In this document: in pieces, positions 1-10,191 of the stretch | How positions within the stretch are numbered: the first letter of the stretch is position 1 | Layout: each line of letters starts with the position of its first letter | Assembly: GCA_013146195.2 (NCBI GenBank) | Contig: CM028377.1 | Span: 178,848,465 to 178,912,464 of the forward strand | Reading direction: 5' to 3' | From: Codonopsis lanceolata | Lineage: Eukaryota > Streptophyta > Magnoliopsida > Asterales > Campanulaceae | DNA: 64,000 nucleotides | Made by a program: the position numbers and the translations under genes | The notes under the pieces: generated by a model | Told to the model about the DNA's origin: nothing | Seen by the model: only the letters and a program-made list of their open reading frames with translations | Database searches by the model: none

Positions 1-518
1 AATGGTAGTGGGACAAGTGTCCAACTATTGTGGAGCTTCAAATCAAATTTTTGTGATGTTAATCCCCTCATTACAACCACTCTAATCACACTTAGAACTA
101 GGTGATCAAGTTAGGATAGGTTTAAAGATGATTAGGGAGGTTTAGGGGGTGTTTAGGAAGAGTTTAAATGGGGTTGGATTGGTCAAAATTCTCAAAATCA
201 CGAAACGGGTGAATGCTGTCCGACAGGCCAAGTGCTCGCTTGGCCCCTCCTAGCAAGCGACCGCTTGCTCCTCCCAGCCAAGTGACCTTCTGGAAAATGC
301 ACGCTCGCTCAGCCTAAAACGCCAAGCGACCGCTCAGCCTCCTGAACCAAAATGCTTCCAAATTCGTCCTAAATGAGTCCTAACCAAAACCCAAGCATCC
401 ATGGTTGATTCCAAACTTAAAATGTGTTCGAAACTCACCCGAATCACACTAGGAAAATCTCAAAACAAAGCACAAAAAATGCAATATCAATATAACAATT
501 GAATCAATGATTAAACTG
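1..518 (-). repeat. Gypsy LTR-like (U3-type) fragment
   Basis: No coding potential was seen. Read on the minus strand it resembles the promoter-proximal part of the long LTR at 28231-32676: a run of short phrases about cattle-type 'TTTAG/GTTTAG' motifs, then a GC-rich palindrome. A perfect palindrome AGCAAGCG-AC-CGCTTGCT lies at 252-269. The fragment is cut by the window edge and lies next to an LTR end at 519 without a primer binding site between them. The assignment rests on similarity of layout and is tentative. Confidence 0.35.
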
Positions 519-962
519 TGACGACCCGGACCGAGACCCGGACCCGAGATGGAATCGTGGGTCGGACAGTCCAAATAAGGGGGACTAGAAACATGCAAGG
601 ACTCAATTATTTAAAACTGACGTGACGCAACATTTCTGACGTAACACAACTCGACACTAAAAGGTTGGTATTTTAAAAATCTTTTCACCTGATTCAATAG
701 TTAAGCAATAAAACTAAGTCTTCGGTGACACTACAAGCCGGAACCCAAGCTAAGCAGTTAATAGAACAAAAAAGTAAATAAGTGCTAAAGAGATACTCAG
801 CGGAAGACTATACGTAGAGGACTAGATAGAAGATATACAAAGCTCGGCTTACACAAATGCCGTCATCAAAATAGAGTACAAGTGCCACAAGTGTTAAAAC
901 TACAAGTTGCTAACAATAGAACACAAGTATAGGTTCTAAACACATTCCCAAACATAGTCTAT
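519..962 (-). repeat. Truncated Tekay-like LTR, 3' (U5) end
   Basis: On the minus strand this ends in GGTCGTCACA and matches, in order, the 3' part of the LTR at 25538-32886: the AGACTATG start, the CTTCCGCTGAG segment, the TTGGGTTCCGGC segment and the GTTGCGTCACGTC-like segment. No TGGTATCAGAGC primer site follows position 519, so this is not the 5' LTR of a complete element. Its 5' part is replaced at about 963 by the tail of the Athila element. Confidence 0.6.
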
Positions 963-1061
963 GAAAGCAATTAAAAATTAATCAAAGCGGGTTGCCTCCC
1001 ACCTAGCGCACTTGTTTAATGTCTTTGGCTCGACCTAACTTCAAACCTATTCTCTTGGGGG

Positions 1062-4000
1062 TTCAGTGTTAGAGAGACGAATAACTTCGATTGTCTTCTC
1101 TACTGACATGGGTTCAAAATAAGGTTTAAGTCGGTGACCATTCGCCTTAAAGTTCTCATAGGGCTTTGGGTTCCTTACATCAACTGCTCCATGTGGATAA
1201 ATTTGTACTATTATAAAAGGACCAGACTATTTTGATTTTAGTTTTCCTGGGAATAATCTTAGTCTAAAATTAAAAAGAAGAACTTTTAAACCTGGACGTA
1301 ACATCTTTTTGGTGATACCCATATCATGTTATCTTTTGGTCTTTTTTTTTTTGTATATTTTAGAATTCCCATATGAATTAAGCCTATGCTCATCTAACTT
1401 GTTTAGCTGGAACAGACGTTCCTCTCCAGCCAAGATTAAATTAAAATTAAGAGTTTTAATAGCCCAAAAGGCTTTATGTTTGATTTCCACTAGAAGATGG
1501 CATGCTTTGCCATACACCATCCTATAAGGACTCATTCATATCAGATTTTTATATGCAGTTCTGTATGCCCAAAGAGCATCATTGAGTTTTGGTTCCCAAT
1601 CTTTTCTATTTGGTCTAACAATCTTTTCAAGGACTGCCTTGATTTGTCTATTACTAACCTCAACTTGGCCGGAAGTTTGAGGATGATATGGGGTAGCTAA
1701 CTTGTGAGTCACACCATGTTTCCTAAGGCACACATTCATCAAACGATTGGTGAAATGCGTTCCTTGATCACTAATTATAGCCTTCGGTATTCCATACCTA
1801 ATAAATATTTCATCACACAAAAACTTAACAACCATTTGACCATCATTTGTTCGGGTAGCAATGGCTTCAATCCATTTGGATACATAGTCCACTGCAACTA
1901 AAATATATTCGCAACCTTTTGAGACTAGAAAAGGACCCATAAAGTCAATACCCCAAACATCAAAAATTTCAACAACCAGATTGTAACACAAGGGCTTCTC
2001 ATTCCGTTTACTGATTCCACTAGTCCTTTGACACTTATCACATGTCTTCAAAATATTTCAGCATCTCTAAAAATAGAAGGCCAGTATAAACCAGATTGTA
2101 AAATCTTCCTAGCAGTTTTACTACTACAAAATGTCCACTACAAGAGTATTCATGGCAGAGTGCCAGAATACTTTGTTGTTCTTGATCTAGAACACATCTC
2201 CTAATTAAAGAATCTGAACACATTTTGAATAAATATGGATCTTCCCAAAAATAATGTTTAGCATCTGCCAAAAATTTAATTAGGATTTACGATATTTGCT
2301 ACATGAAAATTCACGAAATCAGCATACCATGGTTCATGATTTTTAACTACAAAAAGTTGTTCGTTAGGGAAGTCTTCATTCATTGGGATTTTATTGTCAA
2401 GAAATTGACGTTCAAGTAAAGGAAAAATTCTAATCTGGACAGATGATCAGCAACCACATTTTATGTCCCTTTTTTTTAATCTTTAATGGTGATGTCAAAT
2501 TCTTGCAATAATAACATCCATCTAATGAGCCTAGGCTTAGCCTCGTTTTTGCTCAAAAGATATTTTAAGGCTGCATGGTCTTAAAATATAATAACTTTTG
2601 CTCCTAACAAGTAAGGACAAAATTTTTATAATGCAAACAAAGCTGCTAAAAAATCTTTTTCAGTGGTGGTGTGGTTTAGTTGTGCATCATTTAATGTCCT
2701 ACTCGCATAATGTATCACATGAGGTTTCTTATCTACTCTTTGTCCTAACACAGCCCCAACCTCAAAATTTGATGTGTCACACATGATCTCAAAAGGGAGA
2801 GACCAATCAGGGCTGGTCAATATAGTTTCTATTGTTAATTGATCTTTTAGAAAATTAAATGCATTTAAGCATTCTTGATCAAAAATAAATTCCGTATCTT
2901 TTGCCAACAGATTGCATAAAGGTTTGCAATTTTTTGAAAAGTCTTTTATAAATCTTCTATAAAAACCTGCATGTCCTATAAAACTTCTAACACATTTGAC
3001 CGTAGTTGGGGGAGGAAATTTTGAGATAACTTCAATTTTCGCTTTGTCTACCTCAATTCCTTTATTAGACACAATATGACCTAAAACAATTCCATGTTTA
3101 ACCATAAAATGACTTTTCTCCCAATTTAGGGTCAAATTGGTTTCACAACATCTTTTAAGAACCGATGTTAGATTTTCCAAGCAATTATCAAATGAATTCC
3201 CAAACACTGAAAAATCGTCCATGAATACTTCAATGCACCTTTCTACTAAGTCAAAAAATATTGAGTTCATACATCTCTGAAAGGTGGCAAGGGCATTACA
3301 TAGTCCAAAGGGCATCCTTCTAAATACAAAGGTTCCAAAAGGACATGTAAAGGTAGTTTTTTCTTGATCTTCCGGTGCAAGCAGAATTTGATTATAACCC
3401 GAAAAACCATCAAGAAAACAGTAATAACCATGGCCAGCTAATCTTTCAAGAATTTGGTCAATAAAGGGTAAAGGAAAGTGATCTTTCCATGTGACCGCAT
3501 TTAATTTTGTTAGATCTAAGCACATCCTATAGCCTATTATAGTTCTCATGGGAACTAACTCATCTTTCTCATTTTTCACAATGTAATCCTGACTTCTTAG
3601 GAACTACTTGGACCGGACTTACCTATTTGCTATCAGATATTGGGTAAATTATACCCGCATCAAGAAGCTTAATGACTTCTTTTCTAACTGCTTCTTCCAT
3701 ATGAGGGTTAAGTCTCCTTTGGCGTTCTCTAGAAGGTTTGGTACCTTCTTCCAAGTGAGTTTTATGCATACACATAGTAAGACTTATTCCCTTTAAATCT
3801 GCTAAGGACCATCCTATTGCTTCTCTATGTGTCCATAAAACTTTCAACAAACTTGTTCTTGTTCTTCCATTAAATCAACAACAATTATAATGGGTAAAGT
3901 TTTACCTTCCCCAAGAAATACATATTTCAAGTGGGGTGATAAGGGCTTTAATTCTAGTTCTGGAGGAGATTCAATAGACAAAGTGAACGTAGGAACTTCT

Positions 4001-4615
4001 AGTCCAACCTTTTCAGTTTGAGCATGTTTAGGAACTTCAAGTTCCATTTTTTCAGGTTGAGAATCTTCGGAATGGATCTCTTTCTCTAATTCCTCAATAT
4101 CGAATATCATATCTGGAAAATCTATATTATCTGAACCTTTTCCAAACATAACTTGTTCTAACTTATCTTCTTTTAAATCTGATTCAAAGTTTTGGGCTGT
4201 AAGGCTTTCTATTTCATCAATTGAAAAGCAAGCGTTCATATCGCTTGGCCTATTCAAAGCACCAAAAGCTGAAATTTCTACAGTCTCTCCCATAACTAAA
4301 ATTGACAACTTACCGTTTCTCACATTAATCATTGTATTGGCCGTGGCCATAAAAGGTCTTCCTAACAGAATATGAACTTCATTATTTGTACATATTTTCC
4401 TTTCCATCTCTAGAACCACAAAGTCAACCGGCGTGATCAATTTATCAACTTGACTAAAATATCCTCTACTATTCCTGAGGTATGTTTGACCGAATGGTCG
4501 TCTAACTGTTAAGACATAGTAGTAGGTTTCAATTCTCCCAATCCTAATTGTTTGTAGAAAGCGAAAGACATTAAATTAATACTCGCACCTAAATCAAGCA
4601 TTGCTTTCATCTTTT
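1062..4615 (-). pseudogene. Athila pol: protease, RT, RNase H, integrase (degenerate)
   Basis: The retropepsin site LDLGASINLM is at about 4560-4605, followed by the GRPFMATANTMINV block (4440-3844). Reverse transcriptase is clearest at 3579-2626, with a CLDLTKLNA start, the FLDGFSGYNQI block, PFGLCNA and the catalytic FMDDFSVFG, a variant typical of Athila. RNase H follows but loses frame near 2626. The integrase zinc-binding part lies at 2271-2038. The core at 2051-1536 shows the D,D,E residues in GIDFMGPF, ISDQGTHF and SGQVEVSNRQ. The C-terminal SGPFIIVQIYPHGAVDV block is near 1180-1230, in yet another frame. At least four frame breaks or stops separate these blocks, so no complete polyprotein is encoded. 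Identification is firm; the exact ends are approximate. Confidence 0.85.
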
Positions 4616-6481
4616 TTAAACTACCCAAAAAACATGGATATTGAAACTATCTGGATCTTTTAATTTAGGGGGGAGTTCAGGTTGTAAGACTGCACTTACG
4701 TTTTCAGAAACAATTATTTTTTCATTCTTTCCAAATTTGTGTTTCTTAGAGTGGAGATCTTTGAAAAACTTGGCATATGATGGAATATTTTTAATAGCGT
4801 TGAGTAAAGTAAGATTAATATTTACTTTAGACAACATATTATAAATTTTCGTAAATTGTTTGTCTTTTTTGTTTTTTATCAATCTACCAGGAAATGGAAT
4901 TGGTGAAACATATGGTGGAGGTGCAACATATGGTTCCTCAAGATGTTCTGCATCTTTTTCTTTATCTTTCTAGAATTTCTTTTTCTAATTCTTTTTCTTG
5001 AATTTCTTCACCAGAATTGTTTACATTATCAGGAATATCAGAAGAAGGAGTAGGATCACTTACCTCTTCATCAATGACTTTTCCACTTCACAGAGTAGTG
5101 ATTGATTTTTCTTGCTCATTTTGACTAGGGAACTTCCCTTCTTCTCTACCTCTCATTTGAGCCAACTCGGTTGTCAACCTATCTATTTGTGCTATTAATT
5201 GCTTATTAACAACACCTTGTGACTCTTTAAATTCACGGTATTGATCCGCATCCACTTTTGCTTCTTCAATTTGAAGTTGTCCTTGTTGAGGAAACTGTTG
5301 AGGTCACAATGACTTATTTCCGCCCCAAGCATAATTGGGATGATTTCTCCAACCAGGATTGTACGTGTTGGAATAAGGATCATTCTTTTGTCTTGGAGGA
5401 TATGAGTTCATAATATTAACCTGTTCAGGAAACTGAGTACTAGATGGGCAAAAATTAGTAGCTTGATTATTTAGTCCACAAATAGCATACACTTCTTTCA
5501 TTTGAGAGTTATTTTCAATTTTCAATAGTAAAGCTTCAATTTGAGCTTGCGCATCTGTTCCATTTTAGCATCATTATTATTATCGTGAATTTGATACAAA
5601 CCCTTATTTTTACCTCTAGTGATTTTCTATTGAGAATTAGCACCTAACATTTCAAACAAATCTTTTAATTCCGCTGGTGTCATTCCTCTTACGGAACCAC
5701 CAGCTGCACTATCAACCATGGTTTGAAGGGGCAGAAGGAAGCTCGTGATAAAATTGAGTAACTAAAACATCTTGGGGAATATTTTGATGGGGATACATAA
5801 TTTGTAAATTTTTAAATCTATCCAATATTTCATGGAATGTTTCACCTGGTTCAGTTTAGAAGGCAATAATTTGTCTTCTATAGTCAGATAGAGATGCATG
5901 CTGATAAAATTTACTCATAAACAAATCATATAATTGAGACCATGTATAAATACTCCTTGGAGCCAAGTTCATAACCATCTTTTCGCTGCATCTTTTAGTG
6001 CACATTGAAATTATCGCATTTTCAATTGATCTTCTATTAGATCTCCTAACGGAAAATTATCAGTCATATAACCATACTCTTTCACAAAAGCAACATGATC
6101 TTTAGAAGGTAATCCAGAAAATGAAGGCAACATATTATAAAAATGACCTTTGAGTTCAAAGTTCCTTACTGCGTCCGGTAATACTAAACATGACGGTGTT
6201 GCATTTAGCATTGAACGACCATAATCATTTATAGTTTTTTGATTTACTACCACTTCCATATTTCGAGCAATTGGTTCCTTCCTTTGATTCATTGGAGGAA
6301 CCTTATTTTTTGGATTTTGATTAGCCATTGAAGGATTAGCCAAAGGATCCTCTCTATCTACTTGTTCTTGATTAACTGGTGGATTATCAAAATTATCAAG
6401 ATTTCCCCGATTTCTACCTAGATTATTTATATTATGATTTATATCTGCTAGCTTGGGATTTAAAGATCTACGACCGTGCAT
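4616..6481 (-). pseudogene. Athila gag (degenerate)
   Basis: The ATG at 6481 opens MHGRRSLNPKL, also the start of gag in the Athila copy at 40551, which supports this start. The capsid-like block MEVVVNQKTINDYGRS, then LPDAVRNFELKGHF and LPSFSGLPSKDHVAF, is followed by an in-frame stop near 6011. Homology continues downstream in shifted frames. A cysteine-containing block CGLNNQATNFCPSS and the PYSNTYNPGWRNHPNYAWGG stretch lie at 5525-5304. The segment leading to protease (LPPKLKDPDSFN) is at 4882-4616. The protein would form the retrotransposon particle. It is broken by stops and shifts, so no functional product is expected. Confidence 0.8.
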
Positions 6482-6594
6482 ACACTACAAAACTAAAAGC
6501 AAATGAATAACTAAATTAAAAATAAACTAAAAATCTTTTTTGTAATTTTCTTTTTATAAAAACTGAATTTAAACGTTACCAATAAACTAGCTTG

Positions 6595-6612
6595 TCCCCG
6601 GCAACGGCGCCA
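6595..6612 (-). other. Primer binding site, tRNA-Asp(GUC)
   Basis: The minus strand reads TGGCGCCGTTGCCGGGGA. This is exactly complementary to the known 3' end of plant tRNA-Asp(GUC) and is the usual Athila primer site. It lies 9 bp inside the LTR end at 6622. Confidence 0.92.
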
Positions 6613-6621
6613 AAAACTTGA

Positions 6622-7848
6622 TGTCTTATTTATTTACCTCGCAAGTGTATGAATCAATAACAAGTATAGTGTACGGAAAGCAATGGTCGAACCACAGAGA
6701 CAAGAAGTATCTAGAGCAAGTAGACATGTAACTATTAAACTAAGGGGGGTTTTGTTTAATTTATCTAATTTATTCTACTAGAAAGCAAGTAAACTAATTA
6801 ATAGTTTGTTAAAGCAGCAAACACAGTTTGTGAAGATCTAATGGTGGAGGAGAATCTAGGAATATGGATTCACTTGTATCTACTCTAATGCTCTTTTGCT
6901 TAATGTATCAATTAATTAATCTGGTTCGTTCACGAAAGATTGATATAGGCAGTCAAATTATAATTTAGTCTCCATCCTAAATAATTCATCCAAATCTATA
7001 CCCTTAAGAACAAGAACATATGAATTTCTATTTGTCACTTATAAACAGATGAACCTAACCCTAACTTATCACTCTCGTGCATCGATATGTTTAATTTATC
7101 ACAATGGTGAGCCAGTGTACGACATATGCATATGGTCGTACAGTTATCCGCACCTCTTGTTCTTTAACTACGACGATACTATTCATTAGGAAAAAGCCAA
7201 ATAGCAAAGAGATTGACAAACACTGTGATCAACAAGATTTGATTGAATGAAAATATATAATAGAGCAGAAGATTCGATACAGGTTGCCTCCAATTCCTAG
7301 ATATGAGCAGTTAGTTCATCCTTGAAGATGAGCAGATCGACGGGATGAAAGAACACATGAATGATCTTCTAAAACTATGGTTACAACACTAAAAACTCTA
7401 AATTACAAAGCTAAATTTAGATTATTTCCGACCTAGAATCTAAGGCTACAAGGCTTGTATTTATACTAATGTGTACAGGGCAGGAGGTATAAATATGGTA
7501 CAATTCCTGTAATTGCAAAACGGAAGGGCTTGCGAGGGTAAGGTGCAGAAGGATGCGGCCGCAAGGCCTTAGGCTTCTTTGGGATCACGTACTGGAGACC
7601 TTGCAGGGGCAAGGGGTGATGACCTTGCGTCCGCAAGGCATTTTGAATTTTTGATCCTTAGTCTTCCAACTTTTTAGCACTTTGCACCATTCCTTCAATT
7701 CTTCACTTAAAGCCTTGTAAATTCCATAATTCCAACTAAAACCCTGAAACTCACAAATAAGCTCCAAAATACATATCAGTAGCCAAAAGCCTCATGGAAT
7801 TGCTATTTCTAAGTTGTATAAGTACCCAATAGATGCGTATAAAACACA
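6622..7848 (-). repeat. Athila 5' LTR
   Basis: The LTR is about 1227 bp. The minus strand begins TGTGTTTTATACGCATC, like the LTR at 39076 (TATTTTATACG), and ends AAATAAGACA just before the primer site. It includes a perfect palindrome CCTTGCG-TC-CGCAAGG at 7623-7638 and a TATA box at 7458-7465. The outer boundary at 7848 rests on the TG...CA rule and on copia RT reading right up to it. Confidence 0.75.
7458..7465 (-). promoter_or_regulatory. LTR TATA box
   Basis: TATAAATA on the minus strand lies within the Athila LTR, about 160 bp downstream (on that strand) of the GC-rich palindrome at 7623-7638. The position in the LTR fits the U3/R promoter of the element. Confidence 0.5.
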
Positions 7849-7853
7849 TTTAT

Positions 7854-10154
7854 TACAAATTTAGAAAGAGTTTCATACAAGGCTCTTACGGCTTGCTTGA
7901 GTCCATACAAAGCTTTCCTTAGCTTGTATACATGGTCTTTCTTCTTGTTGTCTTGAAAACCAGGAGGTTGTTCAACATCTACTTGTTTTTGAAGGTCTCC
8001 ATTGAGAAATGCACTCTTCACATCCATTTGATAGACTTATAAGTCTTTGAAGGTTGCATATGCCAGGAATAAAATCCCCCTCAAGTTTGTACCATTTTTT
8101 ATAATCTATAAAATCCCGCAGGGTGCCGCCCCTGCTTCATAAAAAAAATGCCAGGAATAATCCGATAGCTTGTAGTCTTGCAACATGAGCAAACGTTTGA
8201 TCATAGTCAATGCCCTCCTCATATTTATAACTTTGATCTACCAACCTTTCTTTGTTTCTTGTGACATTCCCATATTCACCCAGCTTGTTCCTGAAAATTC
8301 AGTTGATTCCTATTACTTGTTGATCAGTAGGTCTCGGAACAAGTTGCCATACTTGACATCTTTCAAATTAATTTAGTTCTTCTTGCATAGAATCAATCCA
8401 GTGGGGGATCTTCCAAAGCTTTATCAATCTTTTTTGGGTTCACTAGAGGGGACAAAAGCATAAGAATCAAAAGTCTTATTCCTTGAGCTTCTTCTTGTCG
8501 TTAATCCACCAAAAGGATCACCAATGATATTTGTAACTTGGTGATGTATGGCTTCTCTGATTTCTTTGGGAAGATCTGGAACGGGGTTTGGAGTATCAGT
8601 AGGTATGTCAATTTGGGAAGAAGAGGTTTCAGCTGTTTGTTGGATTTCAGCTACTGAAGGATCAATTGGCATAGAATCAACTATTGGAGTTGGAGTTTCA
8701 GCTGCTTAAGTTTGGCAGTCCTACTGATGTGCATTTTGAACTATTGAGTTATCAGCATGTAGAATAGATGATGAAGGATTGTTCTGTAGTGAACTGTTAT
8801 CATTTCCTGTCACAAAAATCTGAAAGCCGTTAGAAATATCTTGAGTTTAATTGGACTCAAGTAAAGAAAATTCATCAAACGTAACATGCATAGTTTCAAC
8901 AATTATTTAAAATTTTCTATTGTAAACTCTATAAGCTCTACTATGTTTAGCATAACCAACAAAGATACCTTCATCAGCCTTCTCATCAAATTTACCTCTG
9001 TGGTCACTACAATTATAGGGAATGTAGCATTTGCACCCAAAGATTTTGAAGTAAGCAATGTTTGGTGTTCTGCCTCTCCATAATTTATATGGCGTCTTTC
9101 CATGAAATTTGTTGATGAGAGACCTGTTTTGTGTGAAGCAAGTTGTGTTGACAGTTTCTGCCCAAAAGTACTTAGGCCGCTTTGCTTTAGCAATCACGGT
9201 TTTACCAACTTCTATAAGAGTTATGTTCTTCCTTTCAACAACTCCATTCTGCTGAGGTGTTCTTACAGTTGAGAAATTGTGGTTTATACCATGATCATCA
9301 TAGTAGGTATCCATTCCAAGATTCTTGAACTCAGTGCCATTGTCAGATCTCACACTCATGATATCACATTCTTTTTGAGTCTGAAGATTTCTGAATAATG
9401 CTGTGAGTATTCCATAAGTTTCATTCTTAGACTACATCATTTCAACCCAAGTATACCTTGAATAATCATCAATAACAACTAGGGTATACCTGCTTCCATC
9501 TAAGCATGAAGTAGACACTGGTCCAAACAAATCCATATGCAATAATTCAAGTATTCTTTTGGTAGAAAGACATGGTTTGAGTTTGAAAGATGTTTTTGTT
9601 AATTTTCCTAAAATATATGCTTTGTATTTCTTATGAGTAGGAAAATTTACTTGTGGCAGACCATTCACTAAGACTCCTTTTGAAAGTTTTGAAAGTTATT
9701 TACAATTTAAGTGTGAAAGTCTTTTATGCCACAGCCATGAAGTTTTTGAACAATTATTTGCTACAAGACAAATATGAGTTTTGGATTCAATAGAAAGTAA
9801 GTCAATAGCAAAAATATTTCCTTTTCTAATTCTAATCAATAAAACTTCATTTGAGATGTTGTTTTTAATAAAGCAGTAAGTGGACGAGAAGGAAAAGCTC
9901 ATAACTTTGTCACAGAACTGTGATATACTCAGTAGGTTGTGTTTTAGACCTTGTACCAGAGACACATTATCAATTTTTATGGATCCTCTTACAATGGATC
10001 CATAACCTATGGTCTTATCTTTAGAATTGTCTCCAAATATATTAGCAGGTCCTTTAGCTTGTATGACATCAGTAAGTAATCCAGCTAATCTTGTCATATG
10101 TCTGGAGCATCCACTATCTATTATCCACACATCAGTTGATTTGTCATTTGCCAT
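7854..10154 (-). pseudogene. Copia pol: protease, integrase, partial RT (degenerate)
   Basis: The protease block at 10154-9696 has WIIDSGCSRHMT, the copia aspartic protease site, followed by LVQGLKHNLLSISQFCD and the zinc-binding WLWHKRLSHLN start of integrase. The integrase core spans 9668-8907, with HMDLFGPV and VIDDYSRYTW (first D), VRSDNGTEFKN (second D) and TPQQNGVVERKN (E). The downstream FGCKCYIPYN and EGIFVGYAKHSRAYRVYN blocks are Sirevirus-like. The linker ends with TRRSSRNK at about 8500. RT begins with MDVKSAFLNGDLQ and YGLKQAVRALYE and breaks off at 7854 at the Athila insertion. Frames change at about 9680, 9400, 8900 and 8400. Confidence 0.85.
8073..8147. mobile_element. 75-bp retroposed insert with A-tail and 13-bp TSD
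   Basis: The 13-bp word ATGCCAGGAATAA occurs at 8060-8072 and again at 8148-8160, exactly flanking 75 bp that end in a run of A (8141-8147). Long direct repeats plus a 3' A-run are the signature of target-primed retroposition, so a short SINE or a 5'-truncated LINE tail is likely. The family was not recognised. Confidence 0.7.
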
Positions 10155-10191
10155 GAAGCATATCTGAAATGTGAATAAAACATGGTACCTT

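Larger units (their letters stand above)
963..7848 (-). mobile_element. Athila-type Ty3/gypsy retrotransposon, 3' LTR missing
   Basis: The order on the minus strand is 5' LTR (7848-6622), tRNA-Asp primer site, gag, protease, reverse transcriptase-RNase H, integrase, and a short tail ending near 984 with the GGGAGGCAACCC motif usual after Athila pol. No 3' LTR is present: the tail runs directly into an unrelated LTR fragment. The right end interrupts the reverse transcriptase of a copia element, so this insertion is younger than that copia copy. Coding parts carry several stops and frameshifts, so the element is non-autonomous as assembled. Confidence 0.85.

Noticed and set aside
6595..6612. 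tRNA-Asp-like sequence (also 40371-40388)
   Set aside because: Only the 18-base 3' end complement is present, at the position of a primer binding site. There is no tRNA body.
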